Shown: piece after piece, positions 49,810 through 59,747 of the stretch
How positions within the stretch are numbered: position 1 is the first letter of the stretch
Layout of the letters: each line of letters starts with the position of its first letter
NCBI RefSeq assembly: GCF_965638725.1
Contig: NC_134949.1
Coordinates: 55,270,151-55,334,150, forward strand
Reading direction: 5' to 3'
DNA from: Aptenodytes patagonicus
Lineage: Eukaryota; Chordata; Aves; Sphenisciformes; Spheniscidae
Length of the DNA stretch: 64,000 nucleotides
Position numbers and translations under genes: made by a program
The notes under the pieces: model-generated
The model's input: only the letters and a program-made list of their open reading frames with translations
The model's database searches: none
What the model was told of the DNA's origin: nothing

Positions 49810-52800
49810 TCACTCTTTCACAAACCAGACCTCATTGCGCCGGCCATAAGGCTTCATGGGGGGGTCGTAACCATTGCAGAAGTAGAAATCCTTGCGGTAT
49901 GCAGCTTCACTCCCCAGAGCAGACTCCAGCTTGGAAGCATAGTTCACGTAATCCACCTCTTTGGCATAGCCACCAAACTGCCTGCAAAGAAACCAAGCAC
50001 AGAGAGGTGCTGAGCAGCCCTGGTAGAGCACAGAAAGAAAGAGAAGGAGAACAATATATAGCCACAATATATTTAGCCACGCATTTTGATCCAGGTCCCA
50101 CCAGCATGCACTCATGCAGGTGCTGTTCTTTGTGAACCAGCACACTTTGTGATCGATTAAGTCTCAAGGGTTACACAGCCAGGGTGCAGTCAGGCATTGG
50201 CAGACCCCAAACAGACCCATATATATCAATCAGCAGAATGGCCCTGCCCTTTGAATCAATGCCATATCAGAGGAACAGCTTCCTAGAGCACAAGGTAATC
50301 TCCAAGTCTGCTCAGCCTGCAGTCCTTACACTAGTGCTGTCAACAACCATGTTCACTGTGGCGTGAACAACCATCTGCTGGAAGCCAGACCATGAAGGGA
50401 AGCCAGACTCTAGTGAACCCAAGGAAAAAGGAGGGTGGGAACAGAGATGTTAGCAATTACAGCCCACAATGCTATTTAAAAGGGGTGGGCTGAAATTGGT
50501 CTGTTTTACGTTGAACTCCCACCACCAGGAACTGTTTCAACATCAGCCAGCACCTCTCCACCCTGCCTCGGGTCCAAGGTTTGAGACAAAACAGCCTGTT
50601 TTGCAGAAGTGGCCCACACCCACAGCAAAGGTCAGGCAGCAGTTGCAGGCAAGGGAGGAGTCAGACAGCTTAGAGTCCACCAAAATAGTTCAAGCAAGGA
50701 GGCAGGGAAACATCCAAGGGGTTACATACAAGGTGAAGAGCTTATTGCTATTGTGATGCTAGTTTGAGCCCAGCTTCTCAGTCAACAGCCGAAGACATTC
50801 AAAGGCTAATTGAAGCAATACAATGGCTACTTGTTTCCATGATGGACTCTGGCATGAGTCCATCTAAATGAGGCTTCAGCTGACACCTGCAGTTTGATGC
50901 GAACCACACCAAAAGACATTCTTGATGACTAAAAACCATCTTGATCCCAGAAAGTGCGGAAAACAATAGTTTTCAGAAATTAGGAATGACTCGATACCTT
51001 CATATTCATCCTCCCCTGCTCTTCACCTCCCCAAGTGGAACAAAAAGGCTTTCAGGTCTAACCTCTGCACTTGTTTTCCCAGTGAAAAAAAAATCTGTAT
51101 TCCAAATGGGTGCAGCATGACCAATGATAAGAAATGCCACAAAACACCTGTCTTCAGCCTAGAAAGACCCCTCCATCTCCTTCTACCACATGCACCCATT
51201 GTCCAGCAAGTCACCTGGTAAAACCAACACTGCTCTTCAGAGCACGCTAGAGACCTCAGCACTTGGGATTGGAAATCGCAGGATGCGTTCCTTACGTGGA
51301 ATAAATGGTCATCTCCTGTCTCTCTTCAATCTTAATGCTTTCATCACTAGGACAAGGAGGGTTGGCTTGAAACTGGCTCGGGATCCGCAGAGAGACCTTC
51401 ACTTTCTGCTGTAAGGAGCCATCTTCAGCAGGAAAAGCAGTCATGGAGACAGGAGCAGTCATGCCCATTCCAACCCCTGAAAGAGACAACACAGACGTTA
51501 CTAAGGAAGTCCAGGTTCCCGGGAACTCACAGAATTAACAGGGAATTCACAAAAGCTAATTTTAGTTTAGGAAAACTCTTCACACTGAACTCCTTGTATA
51601 GTCAATCAAGAGTGGGGTCTGGGGCATGTAGAACAGCCACATTAGGCTTCTGCTTGGGCCAAACTTCTCTCTCCACTGACTACACAAGGACTCTGGGAGA
51701 TAAGGGCCCCAGGTGACCTCTGGATGGCTTTTTGTTAATGGTCCTGCTCCTGTGGCTCTCAACCATATAGCTCATGCCACCGAGACACTCTGTTCTGACA
51801 AATCACCTCTAACACAACAGGGTCTATAGTTCCGGGGCAGGCCAGTGGCACATGTAAATCTACATCACTATTTAAATTGTTATCATCTGCACTTAGTGGT
51901 GAGCCCAGAGCCAATACTGGGTGACAGAAGCTTTCTCCTAAAGCCTTCCAAATACTTCCAGACATCCTACAAGTTCCAGTGCCCCAAAACTCAGAGCTGT
52001 TCTGGCTTTCAGCAGGACTGTCCATGCTGTCCACCACTCCAGGAACAGCATGCTTCTTTTCCGCTCATTACTGCTGAGAGGTACCACATGGCACTGAAGA
52101 ACATTTTTCTTCCCTCTTCTTCTTTCACCAGTAGGGAACCTCCAACCCTCAGGATCAGGTAGCCACAGAACCATTTGAGATCAAGCCATCTTTCTAATTT
52201 ATTTTGCTTTGATACCATACCTGTCTCTGTGGCACGTTATAGAAAGCACCCTTTCTACTACAGCAACAGCAATCATCGCCTATCCAAAACATGCTGCTGT
52301 AAATTCCATTTCCCTCTGCATCCAGCTCCTATGCCCATATAGACTATACAACTCCCTCTGCCAGTAGCCTGGGAAAAATGTGAGAGCAAATGTATGTGCC
52401 TCAGAACCACTCTGTAGTCTTCTCCTCCTGCTACAGATGATTACTGATGCGCATACTTTAGTGAATTGAGAATTAGAAGCAATCACCTGGAAGCACCATT
52501 ATAAAACATTACGAAGTACCATTAAAAAGCAAGCTTGTTGTTCATTATCCTTTCATGAACAGCCAGAGTATATGATAAAATATCAAGGTCATAAAAGTTA
52601 TTTCACTGCTTACAAGGGCATATCACAGAACCAAAGTGCCCCAGATAGATACCCTGGATGTCATCAGCTACCGCTCACCCAGGGAGTTGTGATAGATATA
52701 CGTGTGCCTCTCCTCATGCTATTCCAGCTGCAAAGTAACTCATTCCTACTTAAACAAACCATTTTTGAGATTTTACCCTGAAACAGAGATGGGTTAGGCG

Positions 52801-53406
52801 TGGACTCATAGCATGAGTTGGCTGGGCATGCTTTGACCTGTGGCAAGTTTATTTTTCCCAGCGAGGGGCCATCCCCATCACAGACCCCTGGTGCTGGGAG
52901 GCACAAGCCAGGCGAGCCGACGGTGCCGTCGCCTCCATCCATCTGGCTTTCACCAAGCCTCTCCTAGCGGTGGTCAGCCACAAACATCTGCCAAGCCCGG
53001 CGGGGCAGGGAGCATTTCTCACCTTTGTCGTTGGTTCCTCCGACATACTTGAGGAGCTTGAGCACCCCTTCCTTCGAGGCTTCGTCGAATGGCTTCCCCA
53101 TCACCTCCACCGCCGCAAACCACCCACCCTCGCACACCCTCTCCTCGTAGCTGAGCTGCTCCTGGGGAAGGACATGGGGATAGAGAAGCTGCCAGCTGCC
53201 CGGACGGGCTGGGAGGAAAGCGCTGCCCGAAGGGCACCCGCTCCCCCCCTCGCAGCGCCTTATCCAGCCCGGCTGGCTCAGAAACCCCGCTGGGGGAACA
53301 GAGCCCGGCCGCCCGCCCCGCCACCTACCTTCTCCCCCTTGCTCAGCACCCGGTAGGGCCATGCCTCCACCGTGCTCAGCAGGGAGTTCTTGATCATGCC
53401 CAGCAT
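49810..53406 (-). CDS. HEBP1: HEBP1, heme-binding protein 1 (SOUL family)
   Basis: Small cytosolic protein that binds heme and porphyrins; in mammals its N-terminal peptide (F2L) is a chemoattractant for formyl-peptide receptors. Minus-strand coding exons are 53406-53329, 53161-53023, 51476-51296 and 49981-49810. Phases 0, 1 and 2 join to 189 aa, the same length as human. Family features seen: the MLGMIKNSL start; [65 protein letters not shown]; and the C-terminal [16 protein letters not shown]. The start is fixed by GGCGCCATGC and by agreement with the family N terminus. The first intron is only 167 bp. The promoter lies in a CpG island, suggesting broad expression. No break or missing exon. 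Confidence 0.97.
49982..51295 (-). other. HEBP1: HEBP1 intron 3
   Basis: Intron of 1314 bp, donor GTAAGG, acceptor TTTCTTTGCAG. No other feature seen. Confidence 0.92.
51477..53022 (-). other. HEBP1: HEBP1 intron 2
   Basis: Intron of 1546 bp, donor GTGAGA, acceptor TTGTCTCTTTCAG. No other feature seen. Confidence 0.92.
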
Positions 53407-53410
53407 GGCG

Positions 53411-53482
53411 CCGCTCGGCTCGGCCCCTCTCGGCTCGGCTCGGCTCGGCTCGGCGCCGCTCGGCTCGGCTCGGCTCGGCTCG
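53411..53482. repeat. (CGGCT)n pentanucleotide repeat in the HEBP1 5' region
   Basis: About eleven CGGCT units in two blocks separated by a GGCGC interruption, starting five bases upstream of the HEBP1 ATG. It therefore lies in the 5' UTR or at the transcription start. Confidence 0.9.
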
Positions 53483-53575
53483 GGCGAGGTGGGAGGGCCC
53501 GGGGGGCGCCCCGCCGCCTGCAGCGCGGCGCCCCGCCCCCAGGGGGCGCCTAAGGGCCCCCTGCGCCGCGGCGGC

Positions 53576-53613
53576 GGGGCGGGGGGGGGGCGCGGGGCCG
53601 GGGCGGCCGGTAG
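53576..53613 (+). promoter_or_regulatory. G-quadruplex-type G-rich tract upstream of HEBP1
   Basis: Four or more G runs (GGGG, then about eleven G, GGGG, GGGG) with one- to three-base spacers, about 170-210 bp upstream of the HEBP1 start on the opposite strand. It fits the G4 consensus; folding is not shown. Confidence 0.5.
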
Positions 53614-54204
53614 CCGGGGCCGGTGGGACGTGGCCGGGAGATCCGGCCGCGGCGGGCTGTGGGAGCGGAAAGCCGGCGGCCTCGGGGGTGAAGTAATGGA
53701 GGACGCCGAGAAGTGTGAAGAGTAATAAAATGCGGGAGCAGGTGGTATTCATCTGGGGGAGAGATCTGAAGGAAGTAAAATACAAGGAAGGGGAAGTACT
53801 GAGAAAAGTGTGTAATATATAGCGTGGAGGGGCACAGCTCTCCTGAAACTGCAAAATAATAACTTTTTTTTAATTATTTTTTATTAATAAACGGAACTAA
53901 GGGGGATCACAGTTGTCTTTTAAGACTGAATTTAAGGCAGTGCTCTGTGTCTCTGTGGGCGTTGTAGGCTTTAGGTAAGGGGTAGATCTTAAAACCCGCT
54001 GATGATATTTGCTCTCCCTCTGCTGACCTCTGCATGTGTTCACAGCCCAACTGATCAACTCCATTTAAAACTCCAGCTAGATCCCTTCCCAGAAATATAT
54101 GTAAATGAACACGAACAGGGGGCTTAGACAGTTTATATAGCTGGGTATATGTATGTGCATGGAGGACTTAGATCCTTCATGATCACAAATGGATTTTAGT
54201 TGTA

Positions 54205-54300
54205 TAAGCCATGTCAAAGGACAAGTGCCAGGTAGAGAAAGTGCCTTGCCCAGGATCGTTTAAGAAGAGGGTAGCGGAGGCAGGAATCGAATACCGGTCA
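54205..54300 (+). mobile_element. MIR/CORE-SINE fragment
   Basis: AGAGAAAGTGCCTTGCCCAG, then GATCG, GGTAGCGGAGGCAGGAATCGAA matches the MIR pattern (GTGACTTGCCCAAGGTCAC...GTGGCAGAGCCGGGATTCGAA) in order and spacing. Plus orientation, diverged as expected for an ancient SINE. Confidence 0.5.
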
Positions 54301-54835
54301 CTGGGGCAGCTATGGATCAGACCAGCCTCCCCAGGCAGATGAGGCAGGGGCACCCCGAGATGCCTGCTCAGATGAACTTCTGCCTCTTCAAATAGAAGGT
54401 GAGTGGCATGGAAGCAGGCTGATGCATAACTTTACTATACTCTTAAAAAGCAGACAAAAAAATAGTAAAAGAAATGTGCCATTAAAGCATTTCCATCTAG
54501 AGAGAGAGGGTGGTACAAAGACAAGTTAAAGCAGCTGGCCATGGTCCTTTGATCAAACAGGCCACGTTCAGGTCGGGGAGCAGGGCTGGAGCCTGACGTG
54601 CACTTTCACAGAGTTAATGACAGGGGCTGCTATCAGTGGTGACAAGGCCACAGATCTAGTCATTTATTAACCATTTATATCATTTGTTTTATTCACCATT
54701 ATGCAAGAAATTGTAAAATTGTAATATACGTTGTATGCTGCAGCTTATTTATTCTCTTTTAAAACAGTGAGTTTCTCCATTGAGCTGAGGAATTTTGCCA
54801 AAGATACCAACTTGCACATATCGGTATAGAAATAC

Positions 54836-54930
54836 ATGGACTGGGTCAGAGCAGAGGTCCATCTTGCCCGATCCTCTGTCCCTGGCAGAAGCTGGTGGTG
54901 GACATCTAAGTAAAAAGTAAAGGCATGCAG
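54836..54930 (-). mobile_element. ancient CR1-like LINE or SINE 3' tail, antisense
   Basis: Read on the minus strand it gives CCAGCTTCTGCCAGGGACAG, then CAAGATGGACCTCTGCTCTG and ACCCAGT. This is the same tail type as at 46545-46650 but a better match (TAGATGGACCTTTGGTCTGACCCAGT). Confidence 0.5.
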
Positions 54931-57004
54931 TGATCTGGTCTGGCCTCCCACCTCCAGCCATCTGTGACTGAGGGACTTCCCTGGGCCAGGAGTCTTACCT
55001 TTCTGTTTCATGTTGGATTTTATACAACTTCAGGTTGCCTGGTAAAATGCTCATGTCTAAAATATGAACATGAAAGCTGGCGTTTATGTTGTATTCTTCC
55101 TCTAGATAGGCCAGAGTGACCAGCAGTCCAGTCCCTACAGCCCCAAGCAAAGAGTGTAAAGCATCCCCTGGAGGGACCAGCAGTCTGTGCAAGTGTACAG
55201 CTGATGCTACAGCACAGCCTAGTAGCTCTGAATGCAGAATAACAAGGAGGAGGTTGATGAGGCCTTTCTCTCTTGTTATTCCTTGTAATTTAGGTAAATA
55301 TATTCTGGGATCAAAATACTTTACATTTCCTGAGAAATTATGATGACAACTTCACCAAAGGCACAACTGTATCTTTTTATGAGCCTTTTCACAGGCTTGA
55401 TTCTTCCTTTGTCTAGTTATGCAGTGTTTCAAATTCCCAAGCAAAAGCCAAAGAAAGACCTTCCAAGTTAGAGTTTTGTTATTTTCTGAAAACCTGAACT
55501 CAGAATTTGCACCCGGGAAATATTTATCAGATTGTCTCATACACTCCTCATACCTCCCCCACTGAACTCCCAGGTCACAGCCAAAATGCTGACTGTGTTG
55601 CTTCTTCTGGTTCATTTTGAAAGATTTCATATGAAACTAGTTTTTCCCCTTTCCCTCTGGAGGTTATTGTAGTGTCGCTGAAATTCTTTCCATAAACTCA
55701 GGCCTTGGGAATCCTTAAATAGCTAGTCTGCGTCCTCACTGTTTATGGTTGGAGAGTGTTTGCTAAACAGCTGTCATGCCAGCCTCCCCCACAACCATTT
55801 AGACATAATCCATTCTTTATTTTTGTTCTCATAAATTGCTTCATCCAGACCTTTAAAAAAATAGTTTATTTTCCTCTCTGACTCTCCTGCCTATGTTTCA
55901 ACATATTTCAGGTACGCAGTTGGCTGCAGTGCTGGATGGGAATCTCTGTATTGGATTTACCTTTAGAGACCTGAAGGGCAAGCCCACTATATCCTCTGTT
56001 CAGTGCGTAATTTGATTTCTGCACTGTTTTTTATCACCACTTCTATCATCAGGAAGCCACAGGCAAGGACAAGCCGAAGGCGGGGTATTCTGGGTACTCC
56101 CTGAGGCACCAAAGTCCTTGACTGGCATAGTTATTCTTTTTCTACAGATCTTAATTGTGCTAAAGGATGTTGGAAAATGTCTGGAGGTCAGTGCTTGCAT
56201 GTGGAGAAGATATTCTGCGAATTAGACACCAATTGAATTATTATCTGTGATTTTGGGGACTGAACTGTCTCAAGCTATTTTGGAAAATCCTTCTAGACAC
56301 CTATCTGTGCCATTAGCTATCTGAATAGTTTTGAAAAAACATCCCCTGGTTTCCAAGGGTCTTGGCAGAAGTCAATGCGACATCTTTCAGAGTGCTGGAA
56401 ATTCTGAACATATCTGCTGAATAACAAGGTTTTGAGTGCCCAGTTCCAGATAGCTAAAAAAAAGCTCTTTGGAGAAGATAGATGTTCAAATTTGGTCCCT
56501 AGAATCTGACACATCTTCAGTCTTGAAACATGATGCACAGCCCAAGGTTATCCAACCCTACCTACCCTCTGAACATGTGAACGGGGCATTCTTTGCACTG
56601 ATGGAGAATAGGTTAAGGCTGTATTTTAAAACATAGCTTCCTCTACCCCTCCCTGCCCAGCTGGAATTGCCAAACACTAATCTATCTTTCTGCATTCATC
56701 AGGCGTTCAGCACTTTTGAAGATCAAATTCCCCAGCTGTGTCAGATGGAGTGCTGTAAAAATAGGACAGAGAGAGAAATTCACCTGATCTTTATAGAAAG
56801 AACTTTCTCTGGTAAGCAGAAAGAATGATTATATAGCCTGAAGGTATTCACACTCAAGTAGACTAAGCTTGTCAACTCATTCTGCTTGGGACACCAAGCC
56901 ATCAGTGAAGGGTCAGATTTCACCTGCTGACCTAGGTTTGAAAGGCAGCAACAAAATGCAGAAGTTCTGGTCTCCTTAATAAAGCTGACTTGTATGTGCT
57001 TTGC

Positions 57005-57010
57005 TTTATT
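57005..57010 (-). promoter_or_regulatory. poly(A) signal AATAAA for the unnamed secreted-protein gene
   Basis: Canonical hexamer on the minus strand 77 bp after the TAA stop at 57088-57090, supporting the gene model and its strand. Confidence 0.65.
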
Positions 57011-57087
57011 CTCTCTAGCAGAGTCCCATGGAGAAAGGCTTAAGCAGATGAAAAAAATAAAGATTTCCCTTTTTTTCTGGTAGAGAA

Positions 57088-59712
57088 TTAACTCCTCTGA
57101 GGTCTCCTGCGAGCATACAACCTTCTCCTATGCATCGGAAGTCTCCGCAGCTGAGTATTTCCACGCCTCTGGCTCTGCAGAGCGTTCAATCGGATGGGAA
57201 GGACAGTTTTGCTGATGACGTTGAGGCGTTCATTCAGTTCTTCTAGCCTTTTCCTTATCGACTGGACTTCCCTCACAAGATTGTCCACAGCTGCGGAGAC
57301 AGGGCGGAGGCTGCAGAGAGAGTAATACAGGAGAATAACTCAGTGTGAGGAGTGTTCCTGAGCATGCAAAATAATTTACCATGGCCTTGTGTTTGTTGGT
57401 GGGGAAGTTGCAAGGAACCATTAAAAGATGCTTCCAAAGCCACCCTGACCCTCAGGTGGTGGGAACTCATCTGAGATGCCCCTGTCTGAATCCAGCAAAC
57501 CACAAGCTTCAGGACCAGCACGGGCTCTTTCCATCGCCACCAAAGCACAGCTGGCTCAGTGCAGAATGACAGCTGGTTTATGAGCTCCCAGAAGCACTTC
57601 ACAGCACTCCTGCTGCGGGGGACATGAAAACCATCCTGCATGGCTGGAACCAGCAGGGGTGGAGAAGAAGAGAGCAGCAATGCATGGGATCACCTATGAA
57701 GACTTCCCAGTGAAGGGCAGACTACTGCATGCCATGGTGCAGCTGTGATTGCACAGCTCCCTGGTCACTCCAGGCTGTGCCTCTGCCTGAGCTGAGGGAG
57801 GGGGAGAGCCAGGTTTTACATCAGGATTTGGCAAGGTGAGGGCTGCACTGATGCACCAGTGTGCTTGGGGGTAACCATGTCCCTTCCTGTGGAGGGCTTC
57901 CTCTCAGTCTCCCTTTGGGTGTTATGAAGCTCTGATGATCATTCTAATCTTACCTGATATTAGTTAGTATTAATTAGCCTCACTGTTAACCAGCAGCAGA
58001 CACGGAGGCTGGGCCAGTGATTCCAATGGATTACTGTCAGTCATCAATATTTCTAATAGACTTGCCTGTGTCCTTACCAGCAAACTCTTAATTCAAAGCC
58101 CTATGCAGGAAACATGGCTGAATAGTCTCATTACATCTCCCTGGATTAAAGATAGAGCTTTCCAAATACATGACTTAATATTGGCCCTGATAATCTTAGG
58201 CACCAATTAATTTCAGCATTGGCAGTGTGAAAGTTGTGATGAATTCTGTGCTAATAACAGCAGCCACCATGCAGTCAGGGAGAAATCCACTTGATGCTAA
58301 AGGCCAGCATACAATCTATCAACTATATCCTCTTGAAACCCTAATTTGTACAGATACTGTGTGACCTTCTGACTAGTGCCATTTTATTCTTCTAGCGTTT
58401 CCTCTTCAACTGGTTCAATGCTTAGCAGTTGTGGACAGATATTCTTTTCTTTTTCCTAAAGAGAAAGCTGAGGTATGGAAGAGGACCACTTGCTTTAGGA
58501 ACAACTCTGATTTAAGTGATATTTAGGTTTCTAGTATTCCCTACCTCTCTCTCTCTTTCATTGCCTTTTCCACTCTGTTTCTGGAAATTTCAGATTAAAT
58601 TAGATTTTGTGAGTGTGCTCAATCGTTAATATTTCCTGCAATGCAAAGGGGGAAATATGAGGACATGGACTAGTGAATAGCTTTCTCCGATCTGGGTGTT
58701 ACAGAGATTGAAATCAAAAACATCACAGGCCAAATCAGCTTCTCCCTGCCCTGTGGCCAAGTCCATGTGTGGATTTGTAGCACAATTCGTTTTTTCATCC
58801 TGTTCTCACAGGAGTGAGGTGCTGACAACAGCCTAAATTTTCTTTAGGATAATTCTTATAATACAGTCATGGCAATTGAGAATGTTTCACAATAAATAGT
58901 CAGCAGAATATTCAGTTTACTAATCAGAGCTGCTAGCACAACACATACCAAGACAGTGCGATTCATGTCCCCACAACTGAGCAATCTGAAAGTTCATCTT
59001 AAAGAAGATGAATGCCACTCAAGGAAGGACACCTGGGAGAGGACTGAATCCCGCCTCCGGATGAAGGGAATTACCTGGAGAACTCGGGCAGTAAAGCGTT
59101 CGGGTTGTTCAGCAGGGTGTGTTTCATTTGCCAGAAGATGCCATTTCCCCATTTCTCAAGTGTTTGAGTAATGCTGTTAATGCCTTCGATGTTGACCTTA
59201 TCAGCTAGGTTAGCAGGTCGTCCATGGAGGAGAGGAAAATAAACGTGACAGAACAAGAAAACATGAGCCAGTGGTCTGAATTTGATTCCATTCCCCATCA
59301 CTTGGACTGAGTTGCAATGAAATGCCAAATATTAAACATATGGAGGATCTAAATTAAAAAGCAGATAACTCTCCCTCACAGTGTAATTCTCTGCCTCTGG
59401 TTGCCCGAGTTTTCTTCTGCCACTAGATACTCCAGCTGATTATTCCTAAAACCATTTTTCTTTCCAAAAACCTCAGCAGCTTCCCAGGAATCAAGAAAAA
59501 GCACTCATGAATGAGCACTGTGTGTCTCACCCCAAGGATGCAATAGGCAAATCTTCATCCCTGAGTTAGCGAATGCCTCCCAGGCTGACCCACCACCACC
59601 ACCTCTTACCGCCTTCTCTGTAGTTCCATTTCTGATGCTGGTCCAGAAATTCCTCCCGGGATTTACTGCAGGGCAAGAGGACGAAGAAGAGGAAAAGAGG
59701 AAGAGTCACCAT
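57088..59712 (-). CDS. unnamed secreted coiled-coil protein with Arg-rich C terminus (predicted)
   Basis: Predicted from three minus-strand exons: 59712-59610, 59204-59075 and 57310-57088. Donors are GTAAGA and GTAATT; acceptors are AACCTAG and CTCTCTGCAG. Phases 1 and 2 match at both junctions, giving 151 aa. The start sits in a perfect Kozak context (GCCACCATGG). Residues 1-16 are a hydrophobic signal peptide (VTLPLFLFFVLLPC) with a likely cleavage before SKSREEF. The mature part has no cysteine. It contains a helical segment with NSITQTLEKWGNGIFWQM (about 44-61), a heptad-like VDNLVREVQSIRKRLEELNE stretch (about 86-105) suggesting a coiled coil, and an arginine-rich tail (RRLPMHRRRLYARRRPQRS). 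A poly(A) signal follows closely. I do not recognise the family. It is probably exported and perhaps binds polyanions, or is cut at basic sites; that is inference. Confidence 0.72.
57311..59074 (-). other. intron 2 of the unnamed secreted-protein gene
   Basis: Intron of 1764 bp. A second possible acceptor 20 bp downstream (GTCTCCGCAG, ending at 57291) would shift the reading frame, so the CTCTCTGCAG acceptor at 57311 is preferred. No other feature seen. Confidence 0.65.
59205..59609 (-). other. intron 1 of the unnamed secreted-protein gene
   Basis: Intron of 405 bp. The acceptor CTGCTAACCTAG has a branch-point-like CTAAC unusually close, with a pyrimidine tract (TTTATTTTCCTCTCCTCC) just upstream. 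Confidence 0.65.
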
Positions 59713-59747
59713 GGTGGCTGTTCGTAGGACCTTGACTTTCCCCTGCT
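59713..59747 (-). other. 5' UTR part of the first coding exon, with upstream acceptor
   Basis: Upstream of the ATG, TTTTTTGTCTCCACAG ends at 59748 and looks like a good 3' splice site, so a non-coding first exon probably lies further right. One candidate donor (CTG then GTAAGT) is at 61414/61413 on the minus strand. Confidence 0.4.

Larger units (their letters stand above)
53180..53690 (-). promoter_or_regulatory. CpG island and promoter of HEBP1
   Basis: Dense CpG over about 500 bp spanning exon 1, intron 1 and the upstream region of HEBP1. No TATA box. It includes the CGGCT repeat and the G-rich tract listed separately. The island extends about 280 bp beyond the start codon, the expected place for the core promoter. 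Confidence 0.75.
53691..57004. other. intergenic stretch between HEBP1 and the unnamed secreted-protein gene
   Basis: About 3.3 kb. It contains a MIR-like piece (54205-54300), an ancient LINE/SINE tail on the minus strand (54836-54930), a T-rich tract around 53862-53886 and nothing coding that I can recognise. Confidence 0.6.

Noticed and set aside
53372-53725. 117-codon plus-strand frame rich in LGSA repeats
   Set aside because: Translation of the CGGCT repeat and the G-rich promoter opposite HEBP1.
52964-53854. 296-codon minus-strand frame across HEBP1 exons 1-2
   Set aside because: It is read-through of HEBP1 exon 2, the short intron and the CpG-island repeat. Only the exon 2 part (53161-53023) is real coding sequence in that frame.
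57230-57421. Minus-strand frame using the downstream acceptor at 57291
   Set aside because: It gives a frame ending after about 20 residues and breaks the coiled-coil frame. The upstream acceptor at 57311 is phase-consistent with exon 2.
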